Assembly: GCA_026645375.1 (NCBI GenBank)
Contig: JAPFFX010000063.1
Span: forward strand, 1-11,172
Length of the DNA: 11,172 nucleotides
Reading direction: 5' to 3'
From: Citricoccus sp. WCRC_4
GTDB lineage: Bacteria > Actinomycetota > Actinomycetes > Actinomycetales > Micrococcaceae
Part shown: positions 1 to 8,949 of the stretch, piece after piece
Numbering within the stretch: the stretch's first letter is position 1
Layout: each line of letters starts with the position of its first letter
Translations under genes and position numbers: made by a program
The notes under the pieces: model-generated
What the model was told of the DNA's origin: nothing
What the model saw: the letters and a program-made list of their open reading frames with translations, nothing else
Database searches by the model: none

Positions 1-243
1 GACTGGATGGATGCCGTCCTGTCCCTGAAGACCTCCTCGGCCATGGCCGGTGCCGCGGCCCTGTCCCAGCTGGCCGCCGAACTCCAGGACTACCTGGCGA
101 AGCGTCCACCGGCCCCTGTCCGCTGGCCCATGGCCGACTGCCTTGAGTCGCTCATGGCGAGATTGCGCCACCTGGCCCGCGAGACGGCCCACCAACTGCG
201 GCTGTTCCTCCATCGGCTCTCGGGAAGTCTCCACCTCGCATGA
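1..243 (+). CDS. Hpt-like phosphotransfer domain protein, C-terminal part (5' end outside window)
   Basis: The reading frame is open from the first base of the window, so only the last 80 codons are seen. The segment DAVLSLKTSSAMAGAAALSQ, then an amphipathic LAAELQDYLA helix and a closing helix, resembles the core of a histidine phosphotransfer (Hpt) domain, whose hallmark is AH(S/T)LKGSSA. Family members shuttle phosphate between a hybrid kinase and a response regulator in the cytoplasm. Here the residue at the phospho-His position is Leu (codon ctg at 19-21), so this copy could not accept phosphate in the usual way. It ends at TGA 241-243, followed by a stem-loop, and converges on a response regulator gene. 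The fold assignment rests on a short motif; it could instead be another small helical-bundle protein. Confidence 0.5.
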   Translation, partial: DWMDAVLSLKTSSAMAGAAALSQLAAELQDYLAKRPPAPVRWPMADCLESLMARLRHLARETAHQLRLFLHRLSGSLHLA

Positions 244-272
244 GCTGGCGGCCCTGCCGAACCCGGAACGCA

Positions 273-310
273 CGCGACCCCAACACACCGATCAGGCGGT
301 TGGGGCCGCG
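273..310. terminator. Stem-loop between convergent genes, probable bidirectional terminator
   Basis: CCCCAAC (278-284) pairs perfectly with GTTGGGG (299-305) around a 14-nt loop. The stem continues outward past one mismatch with CGCG (273-276) against CGCG (307-310). It sits between the end of the Hpt-like gene (243) and the end of the response regulator gene (350), where a shared terminator is expected. There is no clear T-run, which is common for actinobacterial terminators. Confidence 0.6.
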
Positions 311-349
311 TCATCTCCGGGAGGTGTCCGCTCGGGAGCCTGAATCCGG

Positions 350-1264
<915 letters not shown>

Positions 1265-1376
1265 CGCATTTCCCCTTGTCATCAGCCTTGCGTCCAACGC
1301 TACGGCAGGCCGTGGACGGCATAGGGTGGACTGGCACCAGCATAAGGCCGTTGTGACGCCAGATCGGAGATTCGTC
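1265..1376. promoter_or_regulatory. Shared divergent promoter region of response regulator and kinase
   Basis: The 112-bp gap separates the divergent starts of the regulator (minus strand) and the kinase (plus strand), so both promoters and any autoregulatory operator should lie here or just inside the genes. I see a Shine-Dalgarno for each gene (AAGGGGA read on the minus strand; GGAGA at 1366-1370 on the plus strand). I do not see a convincing -35/-10 pair or a clear tandem direct repeat of the PhoB-box type. Confidence 0.5.
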
Positions 1377-3215
1377 ATGCCTGCACGCCGGACGTCGGTG
1401 ACATCGTCCGAGGGGGCCACGTCCGACTCTGGCGTGGCGCCCATCCTGGAGTCCCTGCCCGAGGTGGCCAACCGGATCACGGCACGCGGGCCGGCCAGGG
1501 ACGAGACTTCAGGCGGGGGCCCGCATTTCGCCCAGCTCTCACTGCGCTGGCGCGTACTCCTCTCCCAGCTGCCCCTGACCATCTCCGTGCTGCTGGTGCT
1601 CGTGTTCGTCCTCGCGGTGCCCCGGCATGAGCACGTGGGTCACGGGGCGGGCACCACACCCGCTGACACCCCTGGGTTCTTCGCCGGAGTGGCGGGGGTC
1701 ATGGTGCTGACCCTCGCGGCGGCCTTAGTCCCCTGGGACCGGCTCCCCACCGTGGCCTACTGGTCCATCCCCCTACTGGACTTCGTGGCGATCGCTGCGA
1801 TCTGGGACTCTGCCAGGTATGCGCTGGACGGGATGCCCATGCTCGCGGCGTTCCCCGTCTTCTGGATCGCCTGGTCCGGCATCTACCCGGTCTGGGGCAT
1901 CTCGCTGGGTATCATCGGCACGGCCGCGGTGGCCTGGTGGCCGTACCTGCACGATCGCGAGGCCCTTCCCCCGGAGGATCTGTTACGCCCCCTGCTGGTG
2001 CCGTTGTTCATGCTGGCCCTGGCCGTCGCGGCGAGCGTACTGGCCCGGAGCATGGACCGTCAGCGCGACGAGCTCAAGGTCGTCCTGGCCTCCACCCACC
2101 AGCAGAACCGCCGGCTGGAGGCCATCCTGGACACCACGGACGTGGGCATCGTGGTGACGGACCGGGAAGGCAACGGCCTGATCTGGAACGCCGCGCAACA
2201 GCGCCAGCACCTCATCGGCCAGCCGGAAGGACGGCACGACGCCACGGAGAGTGAGTTGTTGGTCTTCGAACCCGACGGGGTGACGCCGGTCCCCGCGGAG
2301 GAGCGTCCACTGTACCGGGCCGTCCGCGGGGAGAGCTTCTCCGACCGGCTCTACGCGCTCGGGGTGGACGGGAGCCAGCAGTTCATGTCCATCTCGGCCC
2401 AGGCCATGAGGGGCGACGACGGTGAGTTCGACGGCACCGTGGTGGTCTTCCAGAACGTCACCGACCTGATCGATGCGATCCGGGCCCGGGAGCAGTTCGT
2501 GGCGGACGTCTCCCACGAATTCCGCACCCCCCTGACCTCGATCATCGGGTACCTGGACCTGGCGATCGAGGACGAGCAGGACGAGGCGATCGCGCGCTAC
2601 CTGAAGACCTGCCAGCGCAATTCGGAACGGTTGCTCGCCCTGGTCAACTCGCTGCTGGACTCGGCCTCCGGCAATGCCGTGCCGGCGCTGGAGCCGACGG
2701 ACCTGGCCCGACTCGTGCAGCACAGCGTGGAATCGGCGCAGGTGCGGGCGGACAACGGGAGGATCACCCTGGTGACGGACCTGCCGGAGAAGCTGCCCGT
2801 GCAGGCGGACAAGGTCAAGATGAGCCAGGTCGCCGACAACCTGATCTCCAACGCCGTCAAGTACACCGAGTCCGGCGGCACGGTCACCGTGACGGTCCGC
2901 CGATCGGGCGACTGCGCCGAGATCGAGGTTGCAGACAACGGCATCGGGATCAGCCCCGAGGATCAGGAGAAGCTGTTCACCAACTTCTACCGCACGGAGC
3001 ACGTCCGGCGGGCGGCCATCCCCGGGACCGGCCTGGGCCTGGCCATCACGCGGGCCTTCGTCCGTGCCCACGGGGGCGAGATCACGGTGGCCTCCGCACC
3101 GGGAGTCGGCTCCACCTCCACGGCATCGATCCCGGTGGACGGGCCCTCAGCGCCGTCACCGGAGTCTCCGGAATCGGCAGGGTCGGCGGAGTCAGCGGAG
3201 TTACGATCACGCTAG
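1377..3215 (+). CDS. Membrane PAS-domain sensor histidine kinase
   Basis: This 612-residue protein would autophosphorylate on His and pass phosphate to the divergent response regulator. After a polar N-terminus (1-55) there are about five or six hydrophobic segments (roughly 60-82, 101-119, 128-143, 152-170, 173-188, 203-222). A PAS-like domain follows (about 245-360, starting RRLEAILDTTDVGIVVTDR). The catalytic core is HisKA with phospho-acceptor H380 (VSHEFRTPLTSIIGYLDL) and an HATPase with N-box DNLISNAVKYT (487-497), G1 DNGIGIS (520-526) and G2 GTGLGLAI (550-557). All kinase boxes look intact. ATG 1377 follows GGAGA by six bases; the frame is open further upstream, but that part overlaps the regulator gene and has no ribosome binding site. 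The last four residues (LRSR) and the stop codon lie inside the 61-bp repeat at 3200-3260. The sensed signal is unknown. Confidence 0.93.
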   Translation: MPARRTSVTSSEGATSDSGVAPILESLPEVANRITARGPARDETSGGGPHFAQLSLRWRVLLSQLPLTISVLLVLVFVLAVPRHEHVGHGAGTTPADTPGFFAGVAGVMVLTLAAALVPWDRLPTVAYWSIPLLDFVAIAAIWDSARYALDGMPMLAAFPVFWIAWSGIYPVWGISLGIIGTAAVAWWPYLHDREALPPEDLLRPLLVPLFMLALAVAASVLARSMDRQRDELKVVLASTHQQNRRLEAILDTTDVGIVVTDREGNGLIWNAAQQRQHLIGQPEGRHDATESELLVFEPDGVTPVPAEERPLYRAVRGESFSDRLYALGVDGSQQFMSISAQAMRGDDGEFDGTVVVFQNVTDLIDAIRAREQFVADVSHEFRTPLTSIIGYLDLAIEDEQDEAIARYLKTCQRNSERLLALVNSLLDSASGNAVPALEPTDLARLVQHSVESAQVRADNGRITLVTDLPEKLPVQADKVKMSQVADNLISNAVKYTESGGTVTVTVRRSGDCAEIEVADNGIGISPEDQEKLFTNFYRTEHVRRAAIPGTGLGLAITRAFVRAHGGEITVASAPGVGSTSTASIPVDGPSAPSPESPESAGSAESAELRSR

Positions 3216-3260
3216 ACGTCGACTCCACCGGCGTGTCCCGACGTCCAGCGTGATCGTGAC
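3200..3260 (+). repeat. 61-bp palindromic dispersed repeat, copy A
   Basis: The outer arms ACGATCACGCTAGACGTCG (3202-3220) and CGACGTCCAGCGTGATCGT (3239-3257) are inverted repeats of 19 bp with one mismatch around an 18-nt centre, so the element can form a long hairpin. A related 61-bp sequence is found inverted at 8950-9010. Copy A lies between the convergent kinase gene and the minus-strand gene ending at 3282, so it may act as a bidirectional terminator here. It also supplies the kinase stop codon (TAG 3213-3215). The existence of two copies suggests a small mobile or REP/MITE-like element rather than only a terminator. Confidence 0.8.
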
Positions 3261-3281
3261 TGTCGCTGGGTGGACGGCGGT

Positions 3282-3917
3282 TCAGGCGAGCAGGCGCCAG
3301 CTGCCCGGCTCCACGCGGGATCCGGCGCGCAGCCGGGCGGCGCCGGACTCGTCCCAGGGCTCGGAGCGGGCGATGTGCTCGGCCCGCGCCGTCCAGGCAG
3401 TGCAGACCTGGGGGATGTACGCGTCCTCCTGGCCCATGAACAGCCGACGGCGGAACATGGCCCACTCGATGGCCGGCACCGCCACGGAGTAGGCTCCGCC
3501 GACGTCGATCCCGTCGAGCGCCTCCAGGACCGCGTCCCGCCCGGACTGCGCGGCCAGCCAGACGCGCGACGAGGCCGGCGAGAGCGGCTGGGCCAGGGCG
3601 GCGAGCCCGACGTCGAGGCTCGGGTCCGCCTCGGAGGGCACCGGGAGCAGGTCGGTGGCGTTGCGCCAGTCACCGAACGGGGAACCGTCCGGGAGGACCA
3701 CTGCTCCCTCCTGATCGCCGGTATTGCGCCAGGGGTCCTCGGGGTCGAGGGTCTCGACCAGGTCCGTCAGCACGCCGGAAGCCCACAGGCGGAACCACTG
3801 CGGGTCGGTGGAGGAGATCCGCCGCAGTTCATCACTTGCCGAAGCGCGGTACTCGTCGGAGACCAGCGGCTCACACCGGCTGATGGTCCACCTCGAGACA
3901 GCCTCTCTTATGGTCAC
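3282..3917 (-). CDS. Conserved-looking hypothetical protein, function unknown
   Basis: I do not recognise this protein. With the chosen GTG start it has 211 residues (TIREAVSRWTISRCEPL at the N-terminus, VEPGSWRLLA at the end). It is soluble, acidic and Trp-rich, with no signal peptide, membrane segment or catalytic motif that I can name. GTG 3917 is chosen because AGAGGA lies seven bases upstream. The frame stays open to a TTG at 3995, but the extra 26 residues are Pro/Arg-rich and look non-coding. It stands alone: it converges on the kinase gene across repeat copy A and is divergent from the gene at 4161. Coding probability is supported by a strong GC3 pattern and the absence of a better frame. 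Confidence 0.7.
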   Translation of the reverse strand: MTIREAVSRWTISRCEPLVSDEYRASASDELRRISSTDPQWFRLWASGVLTDLVETLDPEDPWRNTGDQEGAVVLPDGSPFGDWRNATDLLPVPSEADPSLDVGLAALAQPLSPASSRVWLAAQSGRDAVLEALDGIDVGGAYSVAVPAIEWAMFRRRLFMGQEDAYIPQVCTAWTARAEHIARSEPWDESGAARLRAGSRVEPGSWRLLA

Positions 3918-4160
3918 GACAACGTCCTCTGGTCTGACGGGCACTGCGGCAGGGGGGTGGCCGCGGGGTGCGGCAGGGGATCGCCGCGTAGTCAAGTCTA
4001 CCGAGGGCTTGCACGCTGGGAGCGGGGTCTAGCGCGTTCCGCGTAGCGCTCGAGTAGGGATCGTCACCATCGGTCACGGAACGCGTACAGGCATGGCGAC
4101 GGTGCGAGTGTTGATGTCGAAACCGGCCGCTGACAGGGAGTGATGACGCATAGGAACGGC
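3918..4160. promoter_or_regulatory. Divergent intergenic region with a 9-bp inverted repeat
   Basis: This 243-bp spacer lies between a minus-strand gene (start 3917) and a plus-strand gene (start about 4161), so it should hold both promoters. CGCGTTCCG (4033-4041) and CGGAACGCG (4077-4085) are perfect inverted arms separated by 35 bp. A nested AGCGC (4031-4035) / GCGCT (4046-4050) pair overlaps the left arm. The spacing suits either a looped operator pair or a hairpin. I see no confident -35/-10 boxes. Confidence 0.4.
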
Positions 4161-5156
4161 ATGACAGAGGACGGACGGCCGCAGCGGCACCCAGTGCTGG
4201 AGACGTTCTGCGTGCGGCTGGAGTCCATCCTCTGGGGCCGGGCCGCTGAGGCCCTCCAAGAGGCCGGATGGCCGGCCGGGGAGTGGGAGGTCCTGCTGTT
4301 ACCGATGTGGGACTGGCGCCTCCCCGCCATGGAGATCGGACGCAAGGGGCTGGACCATGCGTCCGGTGCGGCGCTGCTGATGCCGGTGCGTCTGGACTGG
4401 GGCGGGAACGACGCCCTGCTGCGACTGGTGGACCCGGCCGGGCCGTCACCGTCGTATCGCTGGACGGCACACTCCATGGGGTGGGATGACGCGGGTGAAT
4501 TCCAGCCGAATAGTTCCAGATCAGCGTCCCATCCCGGGCTGCGCGACGGTATAGTCGGCAGTGATAACCAACACGCCCCCGGGATCCGCCGCTGCGCCGT
4601 CGAAGACCTTGATGAGCTCGTCCGTGCCGGTCGCCAGTCCCAGTGGCAACTATTGTTCAGTCTCGAGCCGTTCGTCACCTCCGCCGTTCACAAGGCCCAC
4701 TCAGCGGTGAGCCATGAGATCAGTGAAATGACCGGACGGTTCCAGCCTGTATTGCACGACACGGGAATTGAGCAGATCGTGAACGTCTTGATGGTGGGTG
4801 AGTCCACGGCCGGGGTGGCCGATACCCCGAGCGTGCCCCGGCTCCTGGAGCAGTGCCTGCGCCACGACCGGTTCACCAAGGTGGATCCCCTCATGTTCCT
4901 GCGCCGCAGTCTGCGCCGGGACGCCGAGGACCAGGTCCGCCGGGCCATCGGGGACCCGCGCATCGGTCCCAAGGTCCGCCGTCTCGCCCGGCAGATGCCC
5001 GGTGCCAGCCTGACCGAGATCGTGGCGGCCTATCGCGTCGAACATCCCCAGGACAAGCTCTCCACCGCGCGGGCAGAGGCAGCGCTCCAGGTGGGTTCGG
5101 ACCCCATGGCCCGTTCCGTCGCGCTGGACCCGGAGACCAACCGGGGTGCCCGGTGA
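4161..5156 (+). CDS. Uncharacterised protein with a possible degenerate sigma-70 region 2/3-like C-terminal half
   Basis: This protein has 331 residues and no family that I recognise with confidence. The N-terminal half (1-130) is Trp-rich (EVLLLPMWDWRLP). The C-terminal half is helical and basic: SLEPFVTSAVHKAH (167-180), DTGIEQIVNVLMVGE (200-214), DPLMFLRRSLRRDAEDQVRR (242-261), then PRIGPKVRRLARQM (266-279) and a Glu-rich helix. That order resembles sigma factor regions 2.1-2.4 followed by region 3, and the next gene shows the same layout more clearly. There is no region 4 HTH. ATG 4161 follows AGGAA by four bases; GTG 4140 and ATG 4143 behind AGGGAG are alternatives. Base composition of roughly 4480-4780 is less GC-rich than its neighbours, which could mean transfer. 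The stop is followed at once by two stem-loops and the next sigma-like gene. Confidence 0.7.
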   Translation: MTEDGRPQRHPVLETFCVRLESILWGRAAEALQEAGWPAGEWEVLLLPMWDWRLPAMEIGRKGLDHASGAALLMPVRLDWGGNDALLRLVDPAGPSPSYRWTAHSMGWDDAGEFQPNSSRSASHPGLRDGIVGSDNQHAPGIRRCAVEDLDELVRAGRQSQWQLLFSLEPFVTSAVHKAHSAVSHEISEMTGRFQPVLHDTGIEQIVNVLMVGESTAGVADTPSVPRLLEQCLRHDRFTKVDPLMFLRRSLRRDAEDQVRRAIGDPRIGPKVRRLARQMPGASLTEIVAAYRVEHPQDKLSTARAEAALQVGSDPMARSVALDPETNRGAR

Positions 5157-5185
5157 CCCCCGTCTTCACCCCCGAGGGGGTCGCC
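5152..5185 (+). other. Stem-loop overlapping the end of the upstream gene
   Basis: GGTGACCCCC (5152-5161) pairs with GGGGGTCGCC (5176-5185), ten base pairs including one G-U, around a 14-nt loop. It overlaps the TGA stop of the upstream gene (5154-5156) and a possible GTG start at 5153. It could be a terminator/attenuator or an RNA processing site. Its presence argues that the spacer is non-coding, which favours ATG 5237 as the start of the next gene. Confidence 0.5.
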
Positions 5186-5187
5186 GG

Positions 5188-5207
5188 GTCCCACCGCCCC
5201 GTGGGAC
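5188..5207 (+). other. Second perfect stem-loop in the same spacer
   Basis: GTCCCAC (5188-5194) and GTGGGAC (5201-5207) form a perfect 7-bp stem with a 6-nt loop, only two bases after the preceding hairpin. It lies 29 bases before the ATG of the sigma-like gene, so it could modulate read-through or translation of that gene. Confidence 0.45.
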
Positions 5208-5236
5208 GCCGGGCTGCCGGTCGTGAGACTCCCGTG

Positions 5237-6142
5237 ATGAGCGAGTCGACCCTGATCGGCCGGTCCGCCGTGTCTCATCGGGTGTCCGGCCACGCGGCCG
5301 CCGTCGCCGCCGAGCGACGCCCGGCCCTGGACCAGCTGCGCGAGATGGCCGCGGCCTCCGGGGCCGAGCGGTTGCGGTTGCGGGACGAGTTCATCGGGGG
5401 CCAGCGCAAGGTCTTCCGCCTCCTGGCCCACCGGTTGTGCCGCACCATGGGCCTGAACGCCGCCCTGCACCGCGGCGACGTCGAACAGCTCGTGGCGATC
5501 GAGGCCCTGACCTGGGTGGATGAGCTGCTCGCGGACCCCTCGGCCCTGGAGGGCATCGAGAACTTCAGCGGGATGCTGCACGTGCGTTCCCGCGCCTCAG
5601 TCCGCGCCTGGGCAGACCGCAACCTGTCTCCGGCCTCCGGCATGATCGCCCTGAACCGCCGGGTGCGCAAGCTCAACCAGTTGCGGGACGAGATGCGCGC
5701 CGCCACCGGTGCCGAACCCACCGACGGGGAGCTCGTGCACGAGCACAACCGGCGCATGATGGCCACCCGCAAGGACGCCGCCAAGCAGGGCATGCTCGCC
5801 ACCGCCGCCGACCTGCGCATCGCCGGCCCGGCCGTGGACATCCACGCCCTCGAGCTGGCCGTCGCCGGCCCGGAGGAGTGCCTGTTGCACCCCACCGAGG
5901 GACCGGCGCTGGTCCGTGCGGTGATCGCACGGGCCCGCACCATCGGCGGGATCACTGCGGATGTCGCCCAGGCGTGGCTCGCCGGCGTCTACGCCTCGGA
6001 AGGCTCCCAGCGCGTGCTGACCACCGGTGAGGTGGCCGAGCAACTGGGCCTGACTCAGGAGTCGGCCGCCGCCCAGATCCGCAAGGTGCGCAGGCTGGCC
6101 AAGCGGGTCCTCGCCGACCAGTTGGGCATCCTCAACGCCTGA
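5237..6142 (+). CDS. Diverged sigma-70 family-like protein (candidate alternative sigma factor)
   Basis: This protein has 301 residues, about the size of FliA/WhiG-class sigma factors. In order I see a region 2-like block: FIGGQRKVFRLLAHRLCRTM (52-71), DVEQLVAIEALTWVDELL (81-98) at the place of the usual DL.QEG.IGL helix, and FSGMLHVRSRASVRAWADR (110-128) at the place of F..YA...IR.AI.D. A region 3-like stretch follows (RRVRKLNQLRDEM, then TGAEPTDGELVHE, 141-169). The end is a region 4-like HTH, TTGEVAEQLGLTQESAAAQI (262-281). If real, it would bind core RNA polymerase and direct a small regulon; nearby flagellar genes make motility a possible target. ATG 5237 is chosen although its ribosome binding site is weak. 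GTG 5153 overlaps the previous stop as GTGA and has GGGG upstream, but that stretch is hairpin-rich. Region 2 is far from consensus, so biochemical activity is uncertain. Confidence 0.7.
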   Translation: MSESTLIGRSAVSHRVSGHAAAVAAERRPALDQLREMAAASGAERLRLRDEFIGGQRKVFRLLAHRLCRTMGLNAALHRGDVEQLVAIEALTWVDELLADPSALEGIENFSGMLHVRSRASVRAWADRNLSPASGMIALNRRVRKLNQLRDEMRAATGAEPTDGELVHEHNRRMMATRKDAAKQGMLATAADLRIAGPAVDIHALELAVAGPEECLLHPTEGPALVRAVIARARTIGGITADVAQAWLAGVYASEGSQRVLTTGEVAEQLGLTQESAAAQIRKVRRLAKRVLADQLGILNA

Positions 6143-6146
6143 ACCG

Positions 6147-6179
6147 GCCCCGCCGGCTGCTCTTCCGAGGCGGCGGGGC
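6147..6179 (+). terminator. GC-rich stem-loop terminator candidate after the sigma-like gene
   Basis: GCCCCGCCG (6147-6155) pairs perfectly with CGGCGGGGC (6171-6179) around a 15-nt loop, starting four bases after the TGA of the sigma-like gene. There is no T-run downstream, which is usual for GC-rich actinobacteria. It would separate transcription of this gene from the next one. Confidence 0.6.
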
Positions 6180-6227
6180 ATCGTGCGTTTCAGGGTCGCT
6201 CGAGGCGCCCGAGCCCGGCCGCGACCC

Positions 6228-6282
6228 CGGCGTGTCGCAAGGACACGCCGCAAAAACGCCCCGTGTGACGAAGGACACACCG
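6228..6282. promoter_or_regulatory. Hairpin and imperfect direct repeats of a GTGT...AAGGACAC motif
   Basis: CGGCGTGTC (6228-6236) and GACACGCCG (6242-6250) form a perfect 9-bp hairpin with loop GCAAG. The right half recurs as a direct repeat: AAGGACACGCCG (6239-6250) and AAGGACACACCG (6271-6282) match at 11 of 12 bases, each preceded by CGTGT. The second unit also has GTGTG/CACAC arms (6263-6267 / 6276-6280). Two similar palindromic sites in front of a gene look like operators for a dimeric regulator. The CGGCGTGTC core is also part of the 61-bp dispersed repeat. Confidence 0.45.
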
Positions 6283-6308
6283 TCGACGCGGTCGCCGGGG
6301 GAAAGTGC

Positions 6309-6329
6309 CGCACACATATCCGGTGTGCG
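6309..6329. promoter_or_regulatory. 7-bp inverted repeat overlapping the proposed GTG start of the next gene
   Basis: CGCACAC (6309-6315) and GTGTGCG (6323-6329) are perfect arms around ATATCCG. The GTG at 6325, the favoured start of the following gene, lies in the right arm. With a CATATC -10-like hexamer six bases before GTG, this could be a leaderless transcript start under operator control. No matching -35 box is evident, so this is tentative. Confidence 0.35.
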
Positions 6330-7560
6330 TGCAGAGACCCTTTCCACCGATACCGCCTGCCGGGACCTCCTGGACCAGTGGGCCGCAGGCCGGCTCACCG
6401 AGCGCCAGGTGCGCCGGGAAGTGGCCACCATCCTGACCCGTTCCGGGATCTGCCGAGAGGTGTCCCGCGAGTACCAGACGTGGCACCACGCCCTGACCTC
6501 CGGGCCACAGCTGAGCCAGGACGTCGAGTCCGAGTTCGACGAGTTCCTGTTCCGCCGTGTCACCGAGGAGGGCCCGGACGCCTTCTTCGACCTCGAGCGC
6601 GCCCGGGCCGCCTCGGTCACCGGCTGGGCACGGCAGACCCTGCGGTCCGCCCGCAAGTCCGTGCTGCGCAACATCCACAACCGGACCGCCGCCCGCCAGG
6701 AGCTCGTGGCCCCCACCGGTCCCGAGGGCGGCGCGTACACCGCCGCCGCCCGGGCGTTCCAGTCCACCGCGGCCCCCGGCGCCCTCGAGGACGGCCCGGA
6801 GGTCGCCCAGCGGATCATGCTGGAGGAGGCCACCGAGTGGCTGCGCTCCAAGGCCTCGCACCACCGGGGGATCGCCCGCACCCAGGCCGGGGCCGCCGCC
6901 CTGAGGTTCGCCTTCTCCCTGCCGGACCTGATCCGACCGGACTGGCGCGTCCGGCGTCGGGCCCTGCCGGTCCTCGAGGCCGACCCCAAGGCCGCCCACC
7001 GGTCCGCCCAGGCCATGCTGGCCTGCCTCAACCGGATCCACGGCTGGCGCGGGCTGTTCGAGGCCGCCGACCAGGACCTGATGTCCCTGTGGGACGATTA
7101 TTCGCGGGCCCAGCTGTTCGAGGTGGTGTCCAAGGACCCGGCGATCGCGTACACGCTGGCGTTGGAGACCCTGTCCGACCGGGCCCGCCCCGACCGCCCG
7201 TCCGTCCGCGCCTTCCGCAACGCCGTGAAGGACCTGGCCCCGGTCCTGAAGAACGGCCGCAAGCCCACCGGGTGGCGCACCGTCGTCAACGCCGTGGTCG
7301 ACGCGTTCCTGGCCGAGGAGTTCGAGGCCTACTCCGCGTTCGACACCGCCGGCGCCGCCGCCCACGAGGAGAGGACCGCCGAGCGCGAGGCCGCCCTGGC
7401 CACCGCCTGGGATGCCTACGAGGCGATGGTCCGGTTCGCGGGCGCCCCGCTGGGCGGCACGCACGCGGAGGTCCGTGACCGCCTGGAGGGCATCATCGGC
7501 GGCATCCTCGGCGGAGGCGTGGAGATCCCGGACAACGTCACGCTGCTGCGCGCGGCCTGA
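6325..7560 (+). CDS. Large helical protein of unknown function with a faint sigma region 2-like segment
   Basis: With the GTG start at 6325 this protein has 411 residues; GTG 6232 and 6265 would give 442 or 431. The extra codons (with ATA, AAA, AGT and several hairpins) look non-coding, so the later start is preferred, although no ribosome binding site precedes any of them. The protein is soluble, Ala/Arg-rich and helical. Residues 70-125 (EFDEFLFRRVTEEGPDAFF, then SVTGWARQTLRSARKSVLRN) match the helix order and the W-A-R cluster of region 2 in the sigma-like protein just upstream (SVRAWADR). The C-terminal part (300-411) is unlike anything I recognise, with a Glu-rich helix near 340-370 and a Gly-rich GIIGGILGGGVEIPDN near the end. 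It has no HTH region 4 and no catalytic motif. It is probably transcribed separately from the gene upstream, given the hairpin at 6147-6179. Function is unknown. Confidence 0.65.
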   Translation: MRAETLSTDTACRDLLDQWAAGRLTERQVRREVATILTRSGICREVSREYQTWHHALTSGPQLSQDVESEFDEFLFRRVTEEGPDAFFDLERARAASVTGWARQTLRSARKSVLRNIHNRTAARQELVAPTGPEGGAYTAAARAFQSTAAPGALEDGPEVAQRIMLEEATEWLRSKASHHRGIARTQAGAAALRFAFSLPDLIRPDWRVRRRALPVLEADPKAAHRSAQAMLACLNRIHGWRGLFEAADQDLMSLWDDYSRAQLFEVVSKDPAIAYTLALETLSDRARPDRPSVRAFRNAVKDLAPVLKNGRKPTGWRTVVNAVVDAFLAEEFEAYSAFDTAGAAAHEERTAEREAALATAWDAYEAMVRFAGAPLGGTHAEVRDRLEGIIGGILGGGVEIPDNVTLLRAA

Positions 7561-7587
7561 GACCCGCCAGTACCCTGCCGGGACACC

Positions 7588-8931
<1,344 letters not shown>

Positions 8932-8949
8932 GAACCCAGTGTGGCGTGA

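Noticed and set aside
1322..1327. TAGGGT as a -10 box for the kinase
   Set aside because: No -35-like hexamer at 16-19 bp spacing, and such a match occurs often by chance.
5153..5236. GTG 5153 as the definite start of the sigma-like gene
   Set aside because: The GTGA overlap and GGGG tract are attractive, but two strong stem-loops fill this stretch. Kept only as an alternative.
6183..7478. Long open frames on both strands across the 6325 gene
   Set aside because: They are Arg/Pro/Gly-rich translations typical of out-of-frame high-GC DNA. The 6325 frame has balanced composition and plausible helices.
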